NCBI GenBank assembly: GCA_000310025.1
Contig: FN649758.1
Coordinates: 4,349,233 to 4,366,713 of the forward strand
Source: Ectocarpus siliculosus
Taxonomy: Eukaryota; Sar; Phaeophyceae; Ectocarpales; Ectocarpaceae
Direction of reading: 5' to 3'
DNA: 17,481 nucleotides
In this document: positions 1 to 9,748 of the stretch, one piece after another
How positions within the stretch are numbered: position 1 is the stretch's first letter
Layout of the letters: each line of letters opens with the position of its first letter
Notes under the pieces: model-generated
What the model was told of the DNA's origin: nothing
The model's input: only the letters and a program-made list of their open reading frames with translations
The model's database searches: none
Position numbers and translations under genes: made by a program

Positions 1-232
1 CAGGGTTCCGCCTAGGGGGTGGGTACATTTACTTCGCCTTTGTCTCCCCCCGGGGACGAGAACCAAAAACGGGTTTTTGGCCCACCCTGGGGACCTTTGA
101 CAAGATGGTTTACTGTACAAGCAACCATCACAGGGACCCTCGGGCCAAGAAATAAACGTTGCAAAGGGGGGCCAACTTTCCCCTTGGGGGTATCTTAATC
201 AGGGGCCCCCCGGTCCCGTCCGCGGGGACCCT

Positions 233-265
233 CCCCCCCCGGCTTTCGAGCCCCCCCCCCCCCCC
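233..265. repeat. C-homopolymer tracts
   Basis: Two runs of C (about 233-240 and 251-265) sit in a very GC-rich stretch. They create long spurious open frames on both strands between 128 and 610. The run lengths are likely to vary or be mis-sequenced. Confidence 0.7.
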
Positions 266-493
266 GAACTTGGCCTCCGTCCACGACTCTGGGGGGGGTG
301 TCCACTCGGCGCCCCCGCCCTCGTACGACGCTCGCTTGTCTTGGGACGAGGGCGAGGGTGTTGGTGCTCGTGGGGGCGGCTGTTGTGTGTCACCAAGACG
401 GCGGATTTTCTCCGCTACGAGGAGCTGCACCAAGCCTTCTTTCTGGAGCGGTGTTGGGATGCCGTTGTTGTCGTCGGTTTTCGTTCGTGGTGC

Positions 494-523
494 GTTAGCG
501 TTAGGGTTATGGTTAGGGTTAAG
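494..523 (+). repeat. short interstitial telomere-like repeat
   Basis: Degenerate tandem hexamers: two exact TTAGGG units, plus TTAGCG and a TTATGG variant, in about 30 bases. This is the vertebrate-type telomere unit, also reported for brown algae. It is too short and internal to be a chromosome end, and is more likely a relic of telomere capture or repair, or chance. Confidence 0.5.
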
Positions 524-715
524 TTGTTGGTGGTTGTTGGACGGGATGGAGGTGTAGGTTAGGCGGTGGCGGGGTGGATGAGACTTTCGAGAGCGATAGA
601 TCCAACACACCGAAGGTCAGGGGTTTCGCATGAGTACAGTACTGGGGCAAGGACTGCAGTACAACACCCCGAAGGGATCTCACGTGTAGGTGCAAGAAGC
701 CTTCGGTCCCGCATA

Positions 716-750
716 CCGTACCGAACCGAACCGTACCGAACTGTACCGAA
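716..750 (+). repeat. pentanucleotide tandem repeat (CCGWA)7
   Basis: Seven consecutive 5-base units alternate between CCGTA and CCGAA, with one C-to-T change in the sixth unit. The last unit starts a small 7-bp hairpin (745-763, CCGAAGT/ACTTCGG). No coding role is visible. Confidence 0.75.
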
Positions 751-1063
751 GTAAACCACTTCGGCATTCGCGCCGTAAGGTGATGCAATTACGGTGCAAA
801 ATGTGAGTGGCAATACCATCTGATTATGAGTTTACAAATGAAGCTGCACCACCAAATTGAAGGTTCTCCTCGAGGGGAGCCTCGTTCTTCCCAAAGCCCT
901 TCTCATTGAGGCACCCAAACGGTCGGTTCATGTGGAAGCATCAGAGAGAGGCGGCGTTGTAGAGAGACCATTCTGTCAAAGCTGATGTCGTCACTCTGCC
1001 GTTGTGGAATGGTATATAGCGATTATGCCGCTCTGCCATGTACGCAATGTACGTACAATCACG

Positions 1064-1299
1064 ACTACAGCGGGTAGATGACACAATATAACACACACCC
1101 TGGACCGATTTCAAAGCTCGATCACTCCACGAAGAAGAACATGCATGAAGGAAAAACGAAACGATACGTTTTCAGAAAGCTCTCGACGAGACGGTTCCAA
1201 CGCCGCCGACTTCGGCGCTGTGCCTCTTCCTGCTGTCGAGAAATCGAGCTTTGAAAATCGGTCCAGGGGGTGTGTTATCTTTGTGTAACACTTGTAGTC
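1064..1299. mobile_element. MITE-like inverted repeat
   Basis: Two arms of roughly 50 bases are reverse complements with few mismatches. The left arm is about 1064-1122 and the right arm about 1242-1299. The best core is 34-35 bases (1089-1122 against 1242-1276) with only a few differences, and matching continues outward to GACTACA/TGTAGTC at the ends. The 119-base centre has no long open frame. Size and architecture fit a non-autonomous foldback element or MITE, or a hairpin RNA precursor. I found no clear target-site duplication, so the exact ends are uncertain. Confidence 0.6.
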
Positions 1300-2315
1300 T
1301 CTTTGTTTGTAGCACATGCTGCTGTAACATGCACGCACGCTGTAACATGTCATTGCAAAACGCTATTGACGCTAGCACGAAGGCCGGTACGTGGCAGAAT
1401 AGAAAAAAGCAAAGATGGCCAAATTTCGCATGCGACTCAGATGGTGGACAGGCAGTTTGTATTCATGAAGTCTTCCTGCGTTGGGCACGCGCTGCGCTGT
1501 TTGGTACACGCAGAAGAAACATGACATTCTCAGCAAACAATTCTCGCTGCTGCAACTTTTGTTCTCCATCTCACGCTCACCTCAAAAACACCCGTGGTGG
1601 GCACGCTCATCTCTTCTAACGCTAGCTTGATCTTCGATGCCCTCATCTCCCTTACTTCCCCCTCTATCTCATTCTCCTCTGCTCCCATCCTCAACGCCCC
1701 TCTCGATCGGCATGCCCGCCGACTCAACGTTGCCGGAAACTGCGGCCGAACTATAGACAAGGCAAATTGGCTGCTTCTTGTTGAACTGCTCGGCGAGTGC
1801 AATGTAGACCGGACAGCTGTCCATGATTCACTTGGCGGGAAAAGTGTTAACAAGAGGGACACCAGTGATCGACACCGGAACGTCATGGCCTGCTAGCCAG
1901 ACGTGACCAGCAAAGCAAAGATCACAACCGGCTGAGCAGTGCGGAGGAGACGATCGAGGGGGTCAGAGAATCGGAACGGCGGAACCCAAACTGAGGCATA
2001 CGCCCATGTCGTCGCAGCCCGGTCTGGTGTGCCCCTGATGCTATCCCCCCGCACTCCCGCACTCCTGTCCTGTCTCACTTCGTCCGTGGTCTTTCCACAC
2101 CTTCCACACACACACCTCACCTACACTGCCACGGAAAAGGACCGCGGTTGGATCTAGGAGGGTTTCTGCGACCGTATCGAGCTATCTGGCCGAGCTCTTA
2201 AAAAAGCAGACTTCTCTGCTATCGGAGGAAACAGACAGCGGGCAGCTGGATCCAAACAAACAAATAAACCCGCCGCATCTGGAGTCGGCGCAACGTCAAG
2301 TCAACAGCAGTCATC

Positions 2316-5300
2316 ATGATGTTGGCGTCGTCTACCCGACTGCTTGGCCATGGGGCTAGCAGGCGGTGGCAACTCGCGCGGGAACTCTCGACGATCAAGC
2401 AGGTAATGGCGTGCGTGTTGGCCGACGTTGTGTCTCCCGAGGAGAACGTATGCCACACTGGTCGCCCTCTCTTTGTTGTGCAGCGCAATTTCTCTCTGCG
2501 TTCTGTGTGTGCTGCAACGCAACCTCCCGGGGGAAGGTAAATAAGGACCTTGCTTTCGAAATGTGGTTGCGTCCGGCTGGCGTTGCGCTTATACCCTACA
2601 CGAGGTAGGTTCCTAAGGCAGGGGTTGTCGATGGTTGCTGCTGTAGCAAACTTCTTTCGCTCACAGCAGTAGGTCGGTGATGGAGGCCTGTCTGTTCGCT
2701 CGGGTTGAAGTGCAAATCGTTGTACACACGATTGTTCCGCCATCTTGGCAATGTGCCGGGGACAAGAGGGCTTGGCTTGACTTGCCGAGACCACCCTATC
2801 CACGAAACACTGCAGCCCTCTACCCCTTTAGTCCCGAATGGATCACATTTTCCGTTCGGACGGGGGCGGCAAACCACGATAAAGCATTACAGTAGTCTAC
2901 CCTTTCGCCGCTTGGTTTTCGGGTTGATGTGGCTTATGTGGAGCAGCGGCTGTGCCGGAAGAAAGCGGTGTGCTTCTCTCTCTTGCCTACAATGACCAGG
3001 CTGCACATGAGGCAGCCCCGCTCGTCCCCCGATGCTCCCTGTTGTTTCTTTGGCTGACGCTCAAGTTACCCTATTGGGCCAACGTGTTGTTTATTTGGCT
3101 TGTGCTCAGTGTACCTTGATGGGCAAAACGAAGTGCAAGAATCGTAGAAAAATATCATGTAAGTCGTCTGTATGTATAGGCACCCGCCTCTACATGTAGA
3201 CTCTCCGCAAAAGCACAACATTTACTCCGAGGTAGAAAGGAGTGTCAGACTATACATAAGTCTTTAAACGAAGAAGCTCGAGATTCTTCGTGGATCGACT
3301 GACCAACAGCAATTCCCAGAGGTGTAGGTTTTCGATAACTACATCGAGAGGTCCAGCGCTCCGTTTCGAGTGCACGTGCAATTCTTGATAAAATTTAGAT
3401 TTCGGTCCAGGTGGACAGAGTCATGACGTAAGTTGAGCACCGCCGCAAGCAAGCACAGCTCACCAACCTGCCCCACGCATTGTTGCCTTGACACTAGCAA
3501 CCGTTCCCGTCTCCGCTCATTACCTTGTAATGCCCGTTCTGGTCCAACCGACGCGGACGTCTTACGTGGTCACAAGCCAACTGCCCAGTTTGTTTTGTTA
3601 TTGTCTTGACTTCAAATCAGCGCTCACAGCGTTTGTACCGTTTACTCCACAACCCAATGGACAGTAAATAAACCCAATCCTCGGCGCCTCCTCTTGCCTT
3701 GCCAGGTGGGCGTTGTCGGGCTTGGGCTTATGGGCCACGGTGTCGTCCAGGTGACCGCGATGGCCTCGTCCCCGGAGTACACGGTCGTCGCCGTCGACGG
3801 GAGCAAGGACTCCATTGACGCTGGGAAGAAGCGGATCGACCAGTCGCTCTCGAAGATGCTGGACCGGAAGGTGAAGAAGGGCGTTCTTACGGAGGGAGAC
3901 GCCGCCGCTCAGAAGGAGGGGATCTCGTCGCGGATATCGTACGCTTCTGACGTGTCGGCCCTGGCGGATTGCGACTTGGTCGTGGAGGCGATCACGGAGA
4001 ACCCGGAGATCAAGTTCTCCCTCTTCAAGGACCTCGCGCGAGTCACTCGTCCGGACTGCATCCTGGCCTCCAACACGTCTTCGTTGAGCATCAAGGTGAC
4101 CCCCTCTCGAATACAACGTCTTGAGTGTCAAGGTGGGGGTGGGACGAACAGTCGCGAGTTGCGCCGCATGTGGAACCCACCATTGACTTCTTATAGAGGC
4201 AAAAAATATACCGCTAAACAGGTAGACTAGTCAGCGCGGCGCCGACTAGTCTAAATATCTCTTTCGTGTGGATCGCTTCACTACCGCGTATATGCTCTCT
4301 CACCCGCTCCCCTCCCAAAACACATGCCGGTTGTTGCTCCTGATTCAGGAAACGGCCGTGAATATATGCTCTCACCCGCTCCCCCTCCCACAACACATGC
4401 CGCTTGATGCTCCTCATTCCAGGAGAAATGGCCGTGAAAATAAGCTCTTACCCGCCCCCCTCCCAAAACACATGCATGCCGATTTTTGCTCCTCATTCCA
4501 GGAAATGGCCGTAGCTTCGGGGCGCCCGTCGCACGTCGTCGGCCTTCACTTCTTTAACCCCGTGCAACTGATGAAGCTGGTGGAGGTGGTCCGTTGCGAT
4601 GTGACTGACCCGGTCGTGTTTGAGGAATGCAAGTCTTGGGCACAGACCGTCGGCAAGCACCCGGTGTCGTGCGTGGACACGCCTGGCTTTATCGTGAACA
4701 GGTGGGGGATGAGTGTCACGCAGACCTAGTATCACGCAGACCCCAGTCAGGCTTTATTGTGGACAGGTGGGATGGGGTAGCTATCACGCAAACACCAACA
4801 AGAATTTATCTTCAACGGGTGGGATGAAGAGCTATCAGTAACGCAACCGGTGGCCAGCAGTATCAAGGGATGGCGAGTGTCCAGCCGTACCTTTACCTTT
4901 TGACGCTAATCTATTTTTCCTTCTTGCATCTCTCGTGTAAAACCTTTTCACATCTCTCGTGAAACACACGTACAGGCTGCTCGTGCCCGGCCTTGCCCAA
5001 GGAATGCTCATGTACGACCGGGGTGACGGGTCAGTGGAGGACATCGACAAGTCCATGGAACTTGGGGCTGGACATCCCATGGGACCACTCACATTGGCGG
5101 TGCGTTTGCTGTTTCTTCATTGTTTTGGCGCTCACTGGAAACATTAGCACAGCGAATGCATATGCTTGCGCACAGTTTTTGGACCTCATGGCGCCAGCAC
5201 TGCCTGTTGATGCAAGCACACGTGTTTTTCTGTGGTACCAAAACACGTGTTTTTTGTTGGGGGTCTTTTAGCTACCTTCTTGTGTGACCACAGTTCTGTA

Positions 5301-5567
5301 AGCGCTGATTTGACGTCATGAACAAAACGAGAAGTATTTCTGAAGCCATCGCTCCCCTGTTGATCCCATGCATCGGCACAGGACTACGTGGGTCTCGACA
5401 TCTGCCTCTCGATCTTGGATGGATGGGTGCAAAAATACCCGGATGAACCTTCGTTCGTCGTGCCGGAATGCTTGCGGGAAAAGGTGGCGGCCGGCAAGCT
5501 CGGACGGAAGAGCGGCGAGGGCTTCTATCTGTGGGACGGCGACAAGCGGACAACCGTGGCGCCTTGA
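2316..5567 (+). CDS. HADH: mitochondrial L-3-hydroxyacyl-CoA dehydrogenase, 5 exons, complete
   Basis: Exons are 2316-2402, 3706-4095, 4502-4701, 4976-5099 and 5382-5567, all with GT-AG introns and matching phases (0, 0, 2, 0), giving 328 residues. The enzyme oxidises L-3-hydroxyacyl-CoA to 3-ketoacyl-CoA with NAD+, the third step of beta-oxidation. Exon 1 is a basic presequence of 29 residues (five Arg, no acidic residue until Glu23), typical of mitochondrial import. The NAD-binding Rossmann fold starts in exon 2 with GLGLMG (34-39) and Asp60 at the end of the second strand. VVEAI (121-125), SNTSS (151-155), GLHFFNP (173-179) and DTPGFIVNR (218-226) are family motifs. Ser154, His175, Glu187 and Asn225 have exactly the spacing of the human catalytic set Ser137, His158, Glu170 and Asn208, which also confirms the joins between exons 2, 3 and 4. 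The C-terminal dimerisation domain includes HPMGP, DYVGLD and GRKSGEGFY. Length is close to the usual 300-315. Tandem copies of splice junctions surround exon 3. Confidence 0.95.
2403..3705 (+). other. intron 1 of the dehydrogenase gene
   Basis: This 1303-base GT-AG intron starts GTAATG and ends TTGCCAG. It separates the targeting presequence (exon 1) from the enzyme core (exon 2) in phase 0. Open frames inside are short and unrelated to the family, and protein continuity needs no extra exon. No repeat of note was seen. Confidence 0.8.
4072..4135 (+). repeat. duplicated 5' splice site of exon 2
   Basis: The end of exon 2 with its donor (ACGTCTT...GAGCATCAAG/GTG, donor at 4096) recurs 37 bases downstream as ACGTCTTGAGTGTCAAG/GTG (donor at 4133). 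The second copy lacks three bases and has two substitutions. Using the second donor would add 37 bases and shift the frame, so the first is the working site. Confidence 0.6.
4223..4253 (+). other. perfect hairpin in intron 2
   Basis: TAGACTAGTC at 4223-4232 pairs perfectly with GACTAGTCTA at 4244-4253, around an 11-base GC-rich loop containing GGCGCC. It lies just upstream of the acceptor repeats. Its function is unknown. Confidence 0.7.
4289..4513 (+). repeat. triplicated 3' splice site of exon 3
   Basis: Three tandem copies of a 74-79 base unit begin near 4289, 4363 and 4440. Each holds a pyrimidine-rich run (CTCACCCGCTCCCC type), ACACATGCC, TTGCTCCTNATTC, a terminal AG (4348; 4422 or 4425; 4501) and the first bases of exon 3 (GAAAYGGCCGT). 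The third AG gives the conserved protein. The first AG is in frame with exon 3 with no stop, so its use would insert 51 residues (153 bases). The second copy has AGGAG, a tandem acceptor, and either choice shifts the frame. Confidence 0.85.
4682..4840 (+). repeat. triplicated 5' splice site of exon 3
   Basis: The end of exon 3 plus the intron start recurs in tandem. Copy 1 has CTGGCTTTATCGTGAACAG/GTGGG (donor 4702). Copy 2 has CAGGCTTTATTGTGGACAG/GTGGG (donor 4767). Copy 3 has AATTTATCTTCAACGG/GTGGG (donor 4819) and is the most decayed. Each is followed by an ATCACGCA-like tail. Spacings are 65 and 52 bases. An in-frame TAG at 4727 means later donors would truncate the enzyme. Confidence 0.8.
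4927..4961 (+). repeat. direct repeat before exon 4 acceptor
   Basis: CATCTCTCGTG occurs twice (4927-4937 and 4951-4961), 24 bases apart, inside the pyrimidine-rich region of the exon 4 acceptor (AG at 4974-4975). Confidence 0.6.
5218..5250 (+). other. perfect hairpin in intron 4
   Basis: ACACGTGTTTT at 5218-5228 is the exact reverse complement of 5240-5250, with an 11-base loop. It lies in the middle of intron 4. CACGTG is also a bHLH/bZIP core (G-box) present in both arms, but no regulatory role can be shown. Confidence 0.65.
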
Positions 5568-6713
5568 TACCCGAGTAGCGCTTTCAAGGCACAATAAAAA
5601 AAAAACAATTTGAATATTGTCTCCGTGTGGTTTGGCATGCCATCACCCCCGCTCTGCGCTCCTTTATCGAGCAGAAAAACTCGCAAACGAGAGATAGATG
5701 CGGTATGTATCTTGGTTTTTGGGACGATAGATATCCTTGTATTGTGTCGACCAGCGACAACAGAACGGAAACGCGAGAAATGCTCCCGGTGACCCTGACA
5801 CTCCGGCGAAGCGATGCTGCACGTGCGGTCCGCGTTTGCCGGACCCATCGCCGTCCGTCCGGATTAGCACCCGGAGCCAGCGGGTCCGCAAGTCGGGAAA
5901 CGCTGCTGTCAGTGATTCAACACCAGTCTTGAGCATGCAAACGGCCCGAGCCCCTGTTGTCGGGAGTGACTGGCCCATTCAAAACTTAACGCCGAGTCGC
6001 TCTCGCACACCACACCATCTGAATCATCGAAACAAGGGAGTTGAAATGATGTGGGACTTCGTTCTCTCAGTGACTTTCGTCTGAACAGTAGCGCTACTTT
6101 TATTCCGGAATATTGTACGGTAAGCGTGTGTGTACGGTGAGGTGAGAGTGCTTGCTTGAGACGGGGTCAATCTTGAAAGGCATGCTCAAGCGTTGAGCCA
6201 CAGACAGGAGCCTACCAACCAAAGAATGGTCTATTCTTCACAGTACCCGTTCATGCGACTCGCCAAATACCTCACGGCGCTTCGCGCTCGGTGCTGTGAG
6301 AGCCTGGTCCGGTGAGAACCCGGCGTGCTCCGTCCCGGCTTTGTGGGGATGCAAGGTCAATGGTCTAACGACTACGGCATGCACGACTGTGAGTACACCC
6401 CCACCCCACCCCACCCCAGCCTACACAGGCCGTCATATAGCAGCCACAAAATGATGGGAGTGAGTGCGTTTCTTCGAAGAGTGAGTGCAAGAGCCAGCGA
6501 CCGACCGAAAACACTCTGAGAGAAGAAAAACACGCCGAAAAACGAGTTTTTTGTTGGACAGCGACCATGGCACACAGCTGCGGTTGGACACGACTAGTGT
6601 CTTGGTCGCTCGGTGGCCAACAACGGAAATGGCGGGGGATCGGATGCTTGTAGCCGATGACTCATCATTTCTTCATGTGAGTTATCCCCACATACGTAGA
6701 ACGACCAAATAAA
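5568..6713 (+). other. probable 3' UTR of the dehydrogenase gene
   Basis: No supported gene lies here. An AATAAA at 5593-5598, only 26 bases after the stop, runs directly into an A-tract. A second AATAAA is at 6708-6713. Either could define the transcript end, and a UTR of about 1.1 kb would suit a brown alga, where 3' UTRs are long. Open frames in 5600-6100 on both strands are mutually overlapping and unrecognised. Confidence 0.4.
6397..6418 (-). repeat. (CCCCA)n tract, G-quadruplex-capable minus strand
   Basis: Four consecutive runs of four to five C separated by single A give GGGG-T-GGGG-T-GGGG-T-GGGGG on the minus strand, a textbook quadruplex-forming sequence. It lies downstream of the dehydrogenase gene. 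Confidence 0.65.
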
Positions 6714-7239
6714 CCAAGCGGCAGTCGACTTTATTTGCCTCTATCTGTATGGCTACGGTGGTGGTCCCGATAAACAGTTAGCGTTGGCGTCCGCACCAAA
6801 GAATCTGGGAGTTAAGAAATCCAGGCTCAAAACAGAGGAACTTTAAGAACTTGGTCATAAGAACACGTGCTCACTCCTACACTGGAACCTATATGGTCGC
6901 TGTTGGGTACTTCATTATAGTGAACATAAGAAACAGAAACGAGCCTTGCGCGAAATGGGTGGTGCTCATGTGCGGGCGCTAACTGTATCGCCGTTCCCGA
7001 TTTATCGCGGTAAACATTTCTGGGCACAACATCTGTAACCCTACTCAAGTAAGTTGCCATTTAGGGACCTTTCCCCAAAGCATGAGTCCCGATATAACGT
7101 GGTGATTCTTCTCCGTCACTTTTTTATATTCATTTTTCACACCGCGATAAACCATTCCACACAACAAGAGGCAAAAAACGTGTGAATTCACACCAAAATA
7201 AATGCAGCAGTGCTCGCGGGTGCTTGTCATAACACAGCA

Positions 7240-7263
7240 GTTGTTGTTGTTGTTGTTGTTGTC
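7240..7263 (+). repeat. (GTT)n microsatellite
   Basis: About eight uninterrupted GTT units in the intergenic spacer. Confidence 0.8.
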
Positions 7264-8180
7264 TTCACATTAAACTCGTGTCAGTTGCTAATCCCAAAAT
7301 CTAGCAAAGACGCAGTCTGTGGTCAGAAAAAAGGCTAGAGCCATCAGAAGATCTAAAGAACACGCACACTAGCAAGAAAAGGGTACACAAGCCCGAAGAA
7401 GTACACCTTCATCCCTGCAGCACGTTTGCGTGCCCAAAAACTGAACTACCCGTCCAAACACTACGTTCGACTACAGCAGCAGCATCCCTCCCGTCCCACA
7501 CTTTCCAAACCAAACGAATGTTTGTCGACTACAGCGTACAGCTGTGTTTGGAGTGCTGCCTGTACAAAAATACCATGGTAGGCATGGTACAAGTTCGAGG
7601 CGCGCAACTGCTGTCTGAAGTGCTGTCAGGATGCGTCCAACACAGTGTGACGGCGCCATGAGAGGACACCAACTGCCCGAGACGCCGCCATTGATGAGAG
7701 ATGATAGGCTCTCGACAACAATCAAACACAAGATAAGATACATGATATGATATGAGATGAGATGAGGCCCTGACACCAAAAGGAAGGAAGTGCGCCCGGC
7801 GATTTCTCTGCTTACGCTACAGCAGTACCGGCATACGGGAACGATCAACCAATACTACGAAGCCCACAACTAGTCTTGCTTGCGGAGACCAGACCACACA
7901 CTTGAGTTTCGTATCTTGTCGTCCCATTCAGCGAGTCTACACACCTTACGGTGGACGTTTTTTAGGTATCAGCCAGGGTCACGCATGAGGAAGGTCCACA
8001 CGGGAGCTACTCATTGTGTGTGCCCCGCCCTTTCCCTCCTGCGGTACAGTACTTGCTGTACGATAAACGGATATTGACACACACAACGTGGACTACATAC
8101 ACACAGAGAGACAAGAGAGAAGCTGCCGCAAACTACACCTTGGCCAACGCCTACACCTACACCCGAAAATGGAAAAACTT

Positions 8181-8235
8181 CTCGCATGAGACATACATAC
8201 AGACAAAATTCTCTCATGAGACATACATACGGACA
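8181..8235 (+). repeat. 30-base tandem duplication
   Basis: The 25 bases at 8181-8205 (CTCGCATGAGACATACATAC then AGACA) recur at 8211-8235 with two substitutions, giving a period of 30 bases. Confidence 0.8.
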
Positions 8236-8493
8236 GACTGATGATGCAACGCCAGCGGCCAAAGAAACAACGACGGAGAAAAGTGCAAGGGCACAGCAGT
8301 AACCCCCATAACTGAAGACAAAACGAAGTGTGATGAAAAACAAAACGAACTACAAATGCACATCATCGTCAGCCTTCCCTCCCATCAAACAAAGAAGAAG
8401 ATAAATAAGCAGATCGCCAAGCACACACAAACAGGTCAGATTCTATTGTAGCACCAGTTCGAATATCTAAAAGTACCTCTAGTCCGCAGCAGG

Positions 8494-8523
8494 CAACGAC
8501 AACAACAGCAACAGCAACAGCAA
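8494..8523 (+). repeat. AACAGC/AACGAC microsatellite
   Basis: Imperfect CAA/CAG hexamer repeat in the intergenic spacer. Confidence 0.6.
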
Positions 8524-8871
8524 AGACAACTATCCGTCAAATTCGCAACATGTTGCTGAATGAAGTGTTGGCAACTGCATCGAACGCATATCGTACTCAC
8601 TTGATACGGTGGCCCTTACCCTTGCGACCCACGCCGGCAAAAATTCAACAAAGTGTAGAGACAAAATGAGACAAAGCACTTAGAGACGAAACAATTAGAC
8701 AAAAAACAAGTCGAGTGGGTTGAAGAGAAAAACACACCATCGAAGGCGTCAAGGACCACCACTTTTCTTGGTCCCTACTATGCATATAGTGATAAGACAA
8801 AACTACAATGTAACTGCAGGGAGGGCCGTTCACCCCGCGAAATAATTGGGAGAATCTCACATTTAAACAAT

Positions 8872-9748
8872 TTTATTATACACAACTTTCAGAGATGGTA
8901 CACAGATTTCTCTCCGACATTTTTCAACAAACAGAAACACATCAAGTATGGACATGGAAAATTATGCTTCCCACCAAAAAGGACTGTACTTTACTCCCGA
9001 ACAACGCATTGTATGCATACCGTATCTGTAAATATTTCTAGTTGTACTTGCCCGCCAGGCGTTCATGCTGCTGTTGCAACTCCTCGCAATGTTGACCTGG
9101 TCCTACCTGCATACCGTACACGCGAAGGTGTCCGAGTTTCCTGGAAAACCACGAAAGAAAGTGCATCTGCAGCAACAATAACCGTACAATACGCCCCCAT
9201 CAAATACAAACAATGTACACAGCAGGCTCATATTGCTGCCTTGCCACCTACTCTGAACGCAGGCTGCGCCCAACATTTGGGGACAGCGCCACTTGGGCAC
9301 GAAAGCTACCACGAGTCACACGTCTGTACGTCAATCTACGCAGACGGCCGGCCAAACCCCAGGATACTGGTGGCGGACGCTCTTGTCGAGGCCATGCCGT
9401 CCCGGCAGTGAGCGCTGCCGCCTACAGAACACAACATCAATAGTGACGAGGCGCGTTGCGATAGGAACCCTCCCTTTAGAGTGCTGTGAAGTTGGCATCT
9501 TGCTCGATGGTTTCGGTGCATCCTCCTCGACACCGACCGGCCAAAAAGCTCCACTTCTGCAAAAGAAGGCAAGAAACACCCTTCGAAACAATCGCCGCGA
9601 AATACAACGCTAAACAGCGGCGACGCCTTCCTCCCCGGCAAATCAGACCCAACCCCGACTACCGGCTGTGACCTAGCAGCGCCAACACATGGCTATTTTG
9701 CAGGTGTTTTGTATCTCATCTCGGCATTGTACAAGCCCCACCCTCAGG
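8872..9748 (-). other. probable 3' UTR of the minus-strand membrane-protein gene
   Basis: The minus-strand gene stops at 9749. The first good AATAAA on that strand is at 8877-8872, which would give a 3' UTR of about 880 bases. A 132-codon plus-strand frame (9013-9411) overlaps this stretch but has no motif and no splice context, so I do not call it a gene. Confidence 0.4.

Larger units (their letters stand above)
1..2315. other. upstream non-coding region
   Basis: No gene could be supported here. Open frames exist on both strands (for example a 118-codon minus frame at 1530-1886 and a 100-codon plus frame at 1594-1896), but they overlap each other, lack splice or codon-bias support and show no recognisable motif. 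The stretch holds C-homopolymers, a telomere-like motif, a pentanucleotide repeat and an inverted repeat, each listed separately. The last few hundred bases should contain the promoter and 5' UTR of the dehydrogenase gene that starts at 2316. I see no convincing TATA box or other core promoter element there. Confidence 0.5.
6714..8871. other. intergenic spacer between convergent genes
   Basis: Nothing gene-like was found. The stretch is A/C-rich in parts (8060-8340), with several short tandem repeats: (GTT)n at 7240-7263, GATAT/GATGA units at about 7740-7765, a 30-base direct duplication at 8181-8235 and AACAGC units at 8494-8523. The longest frame (125 codons, minus, 7471-7848) has no motif. 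Confidence 0.5.

Noticed and set aside
128-610. Long open frames on both strands (160 codons minus, 132 codons plus)
   Set aside because: They come from GC-rich homopolymer DNA, overlap each other, are Pro/Gly/Arg low-complexity and show no domain.
1530-1896. 118-codon minus and 100-codon plus frames
   Set aside because: Mutually overlapping frames with no motif, no splice context and no codon-bias advantage for either.
9013-9411. 132-codon plus-strand frame starting at ATG
   Set aside because: It lies in the probable 3' UTR of the minus gene, has mixed third-position bases, no motif and no upstream signal.
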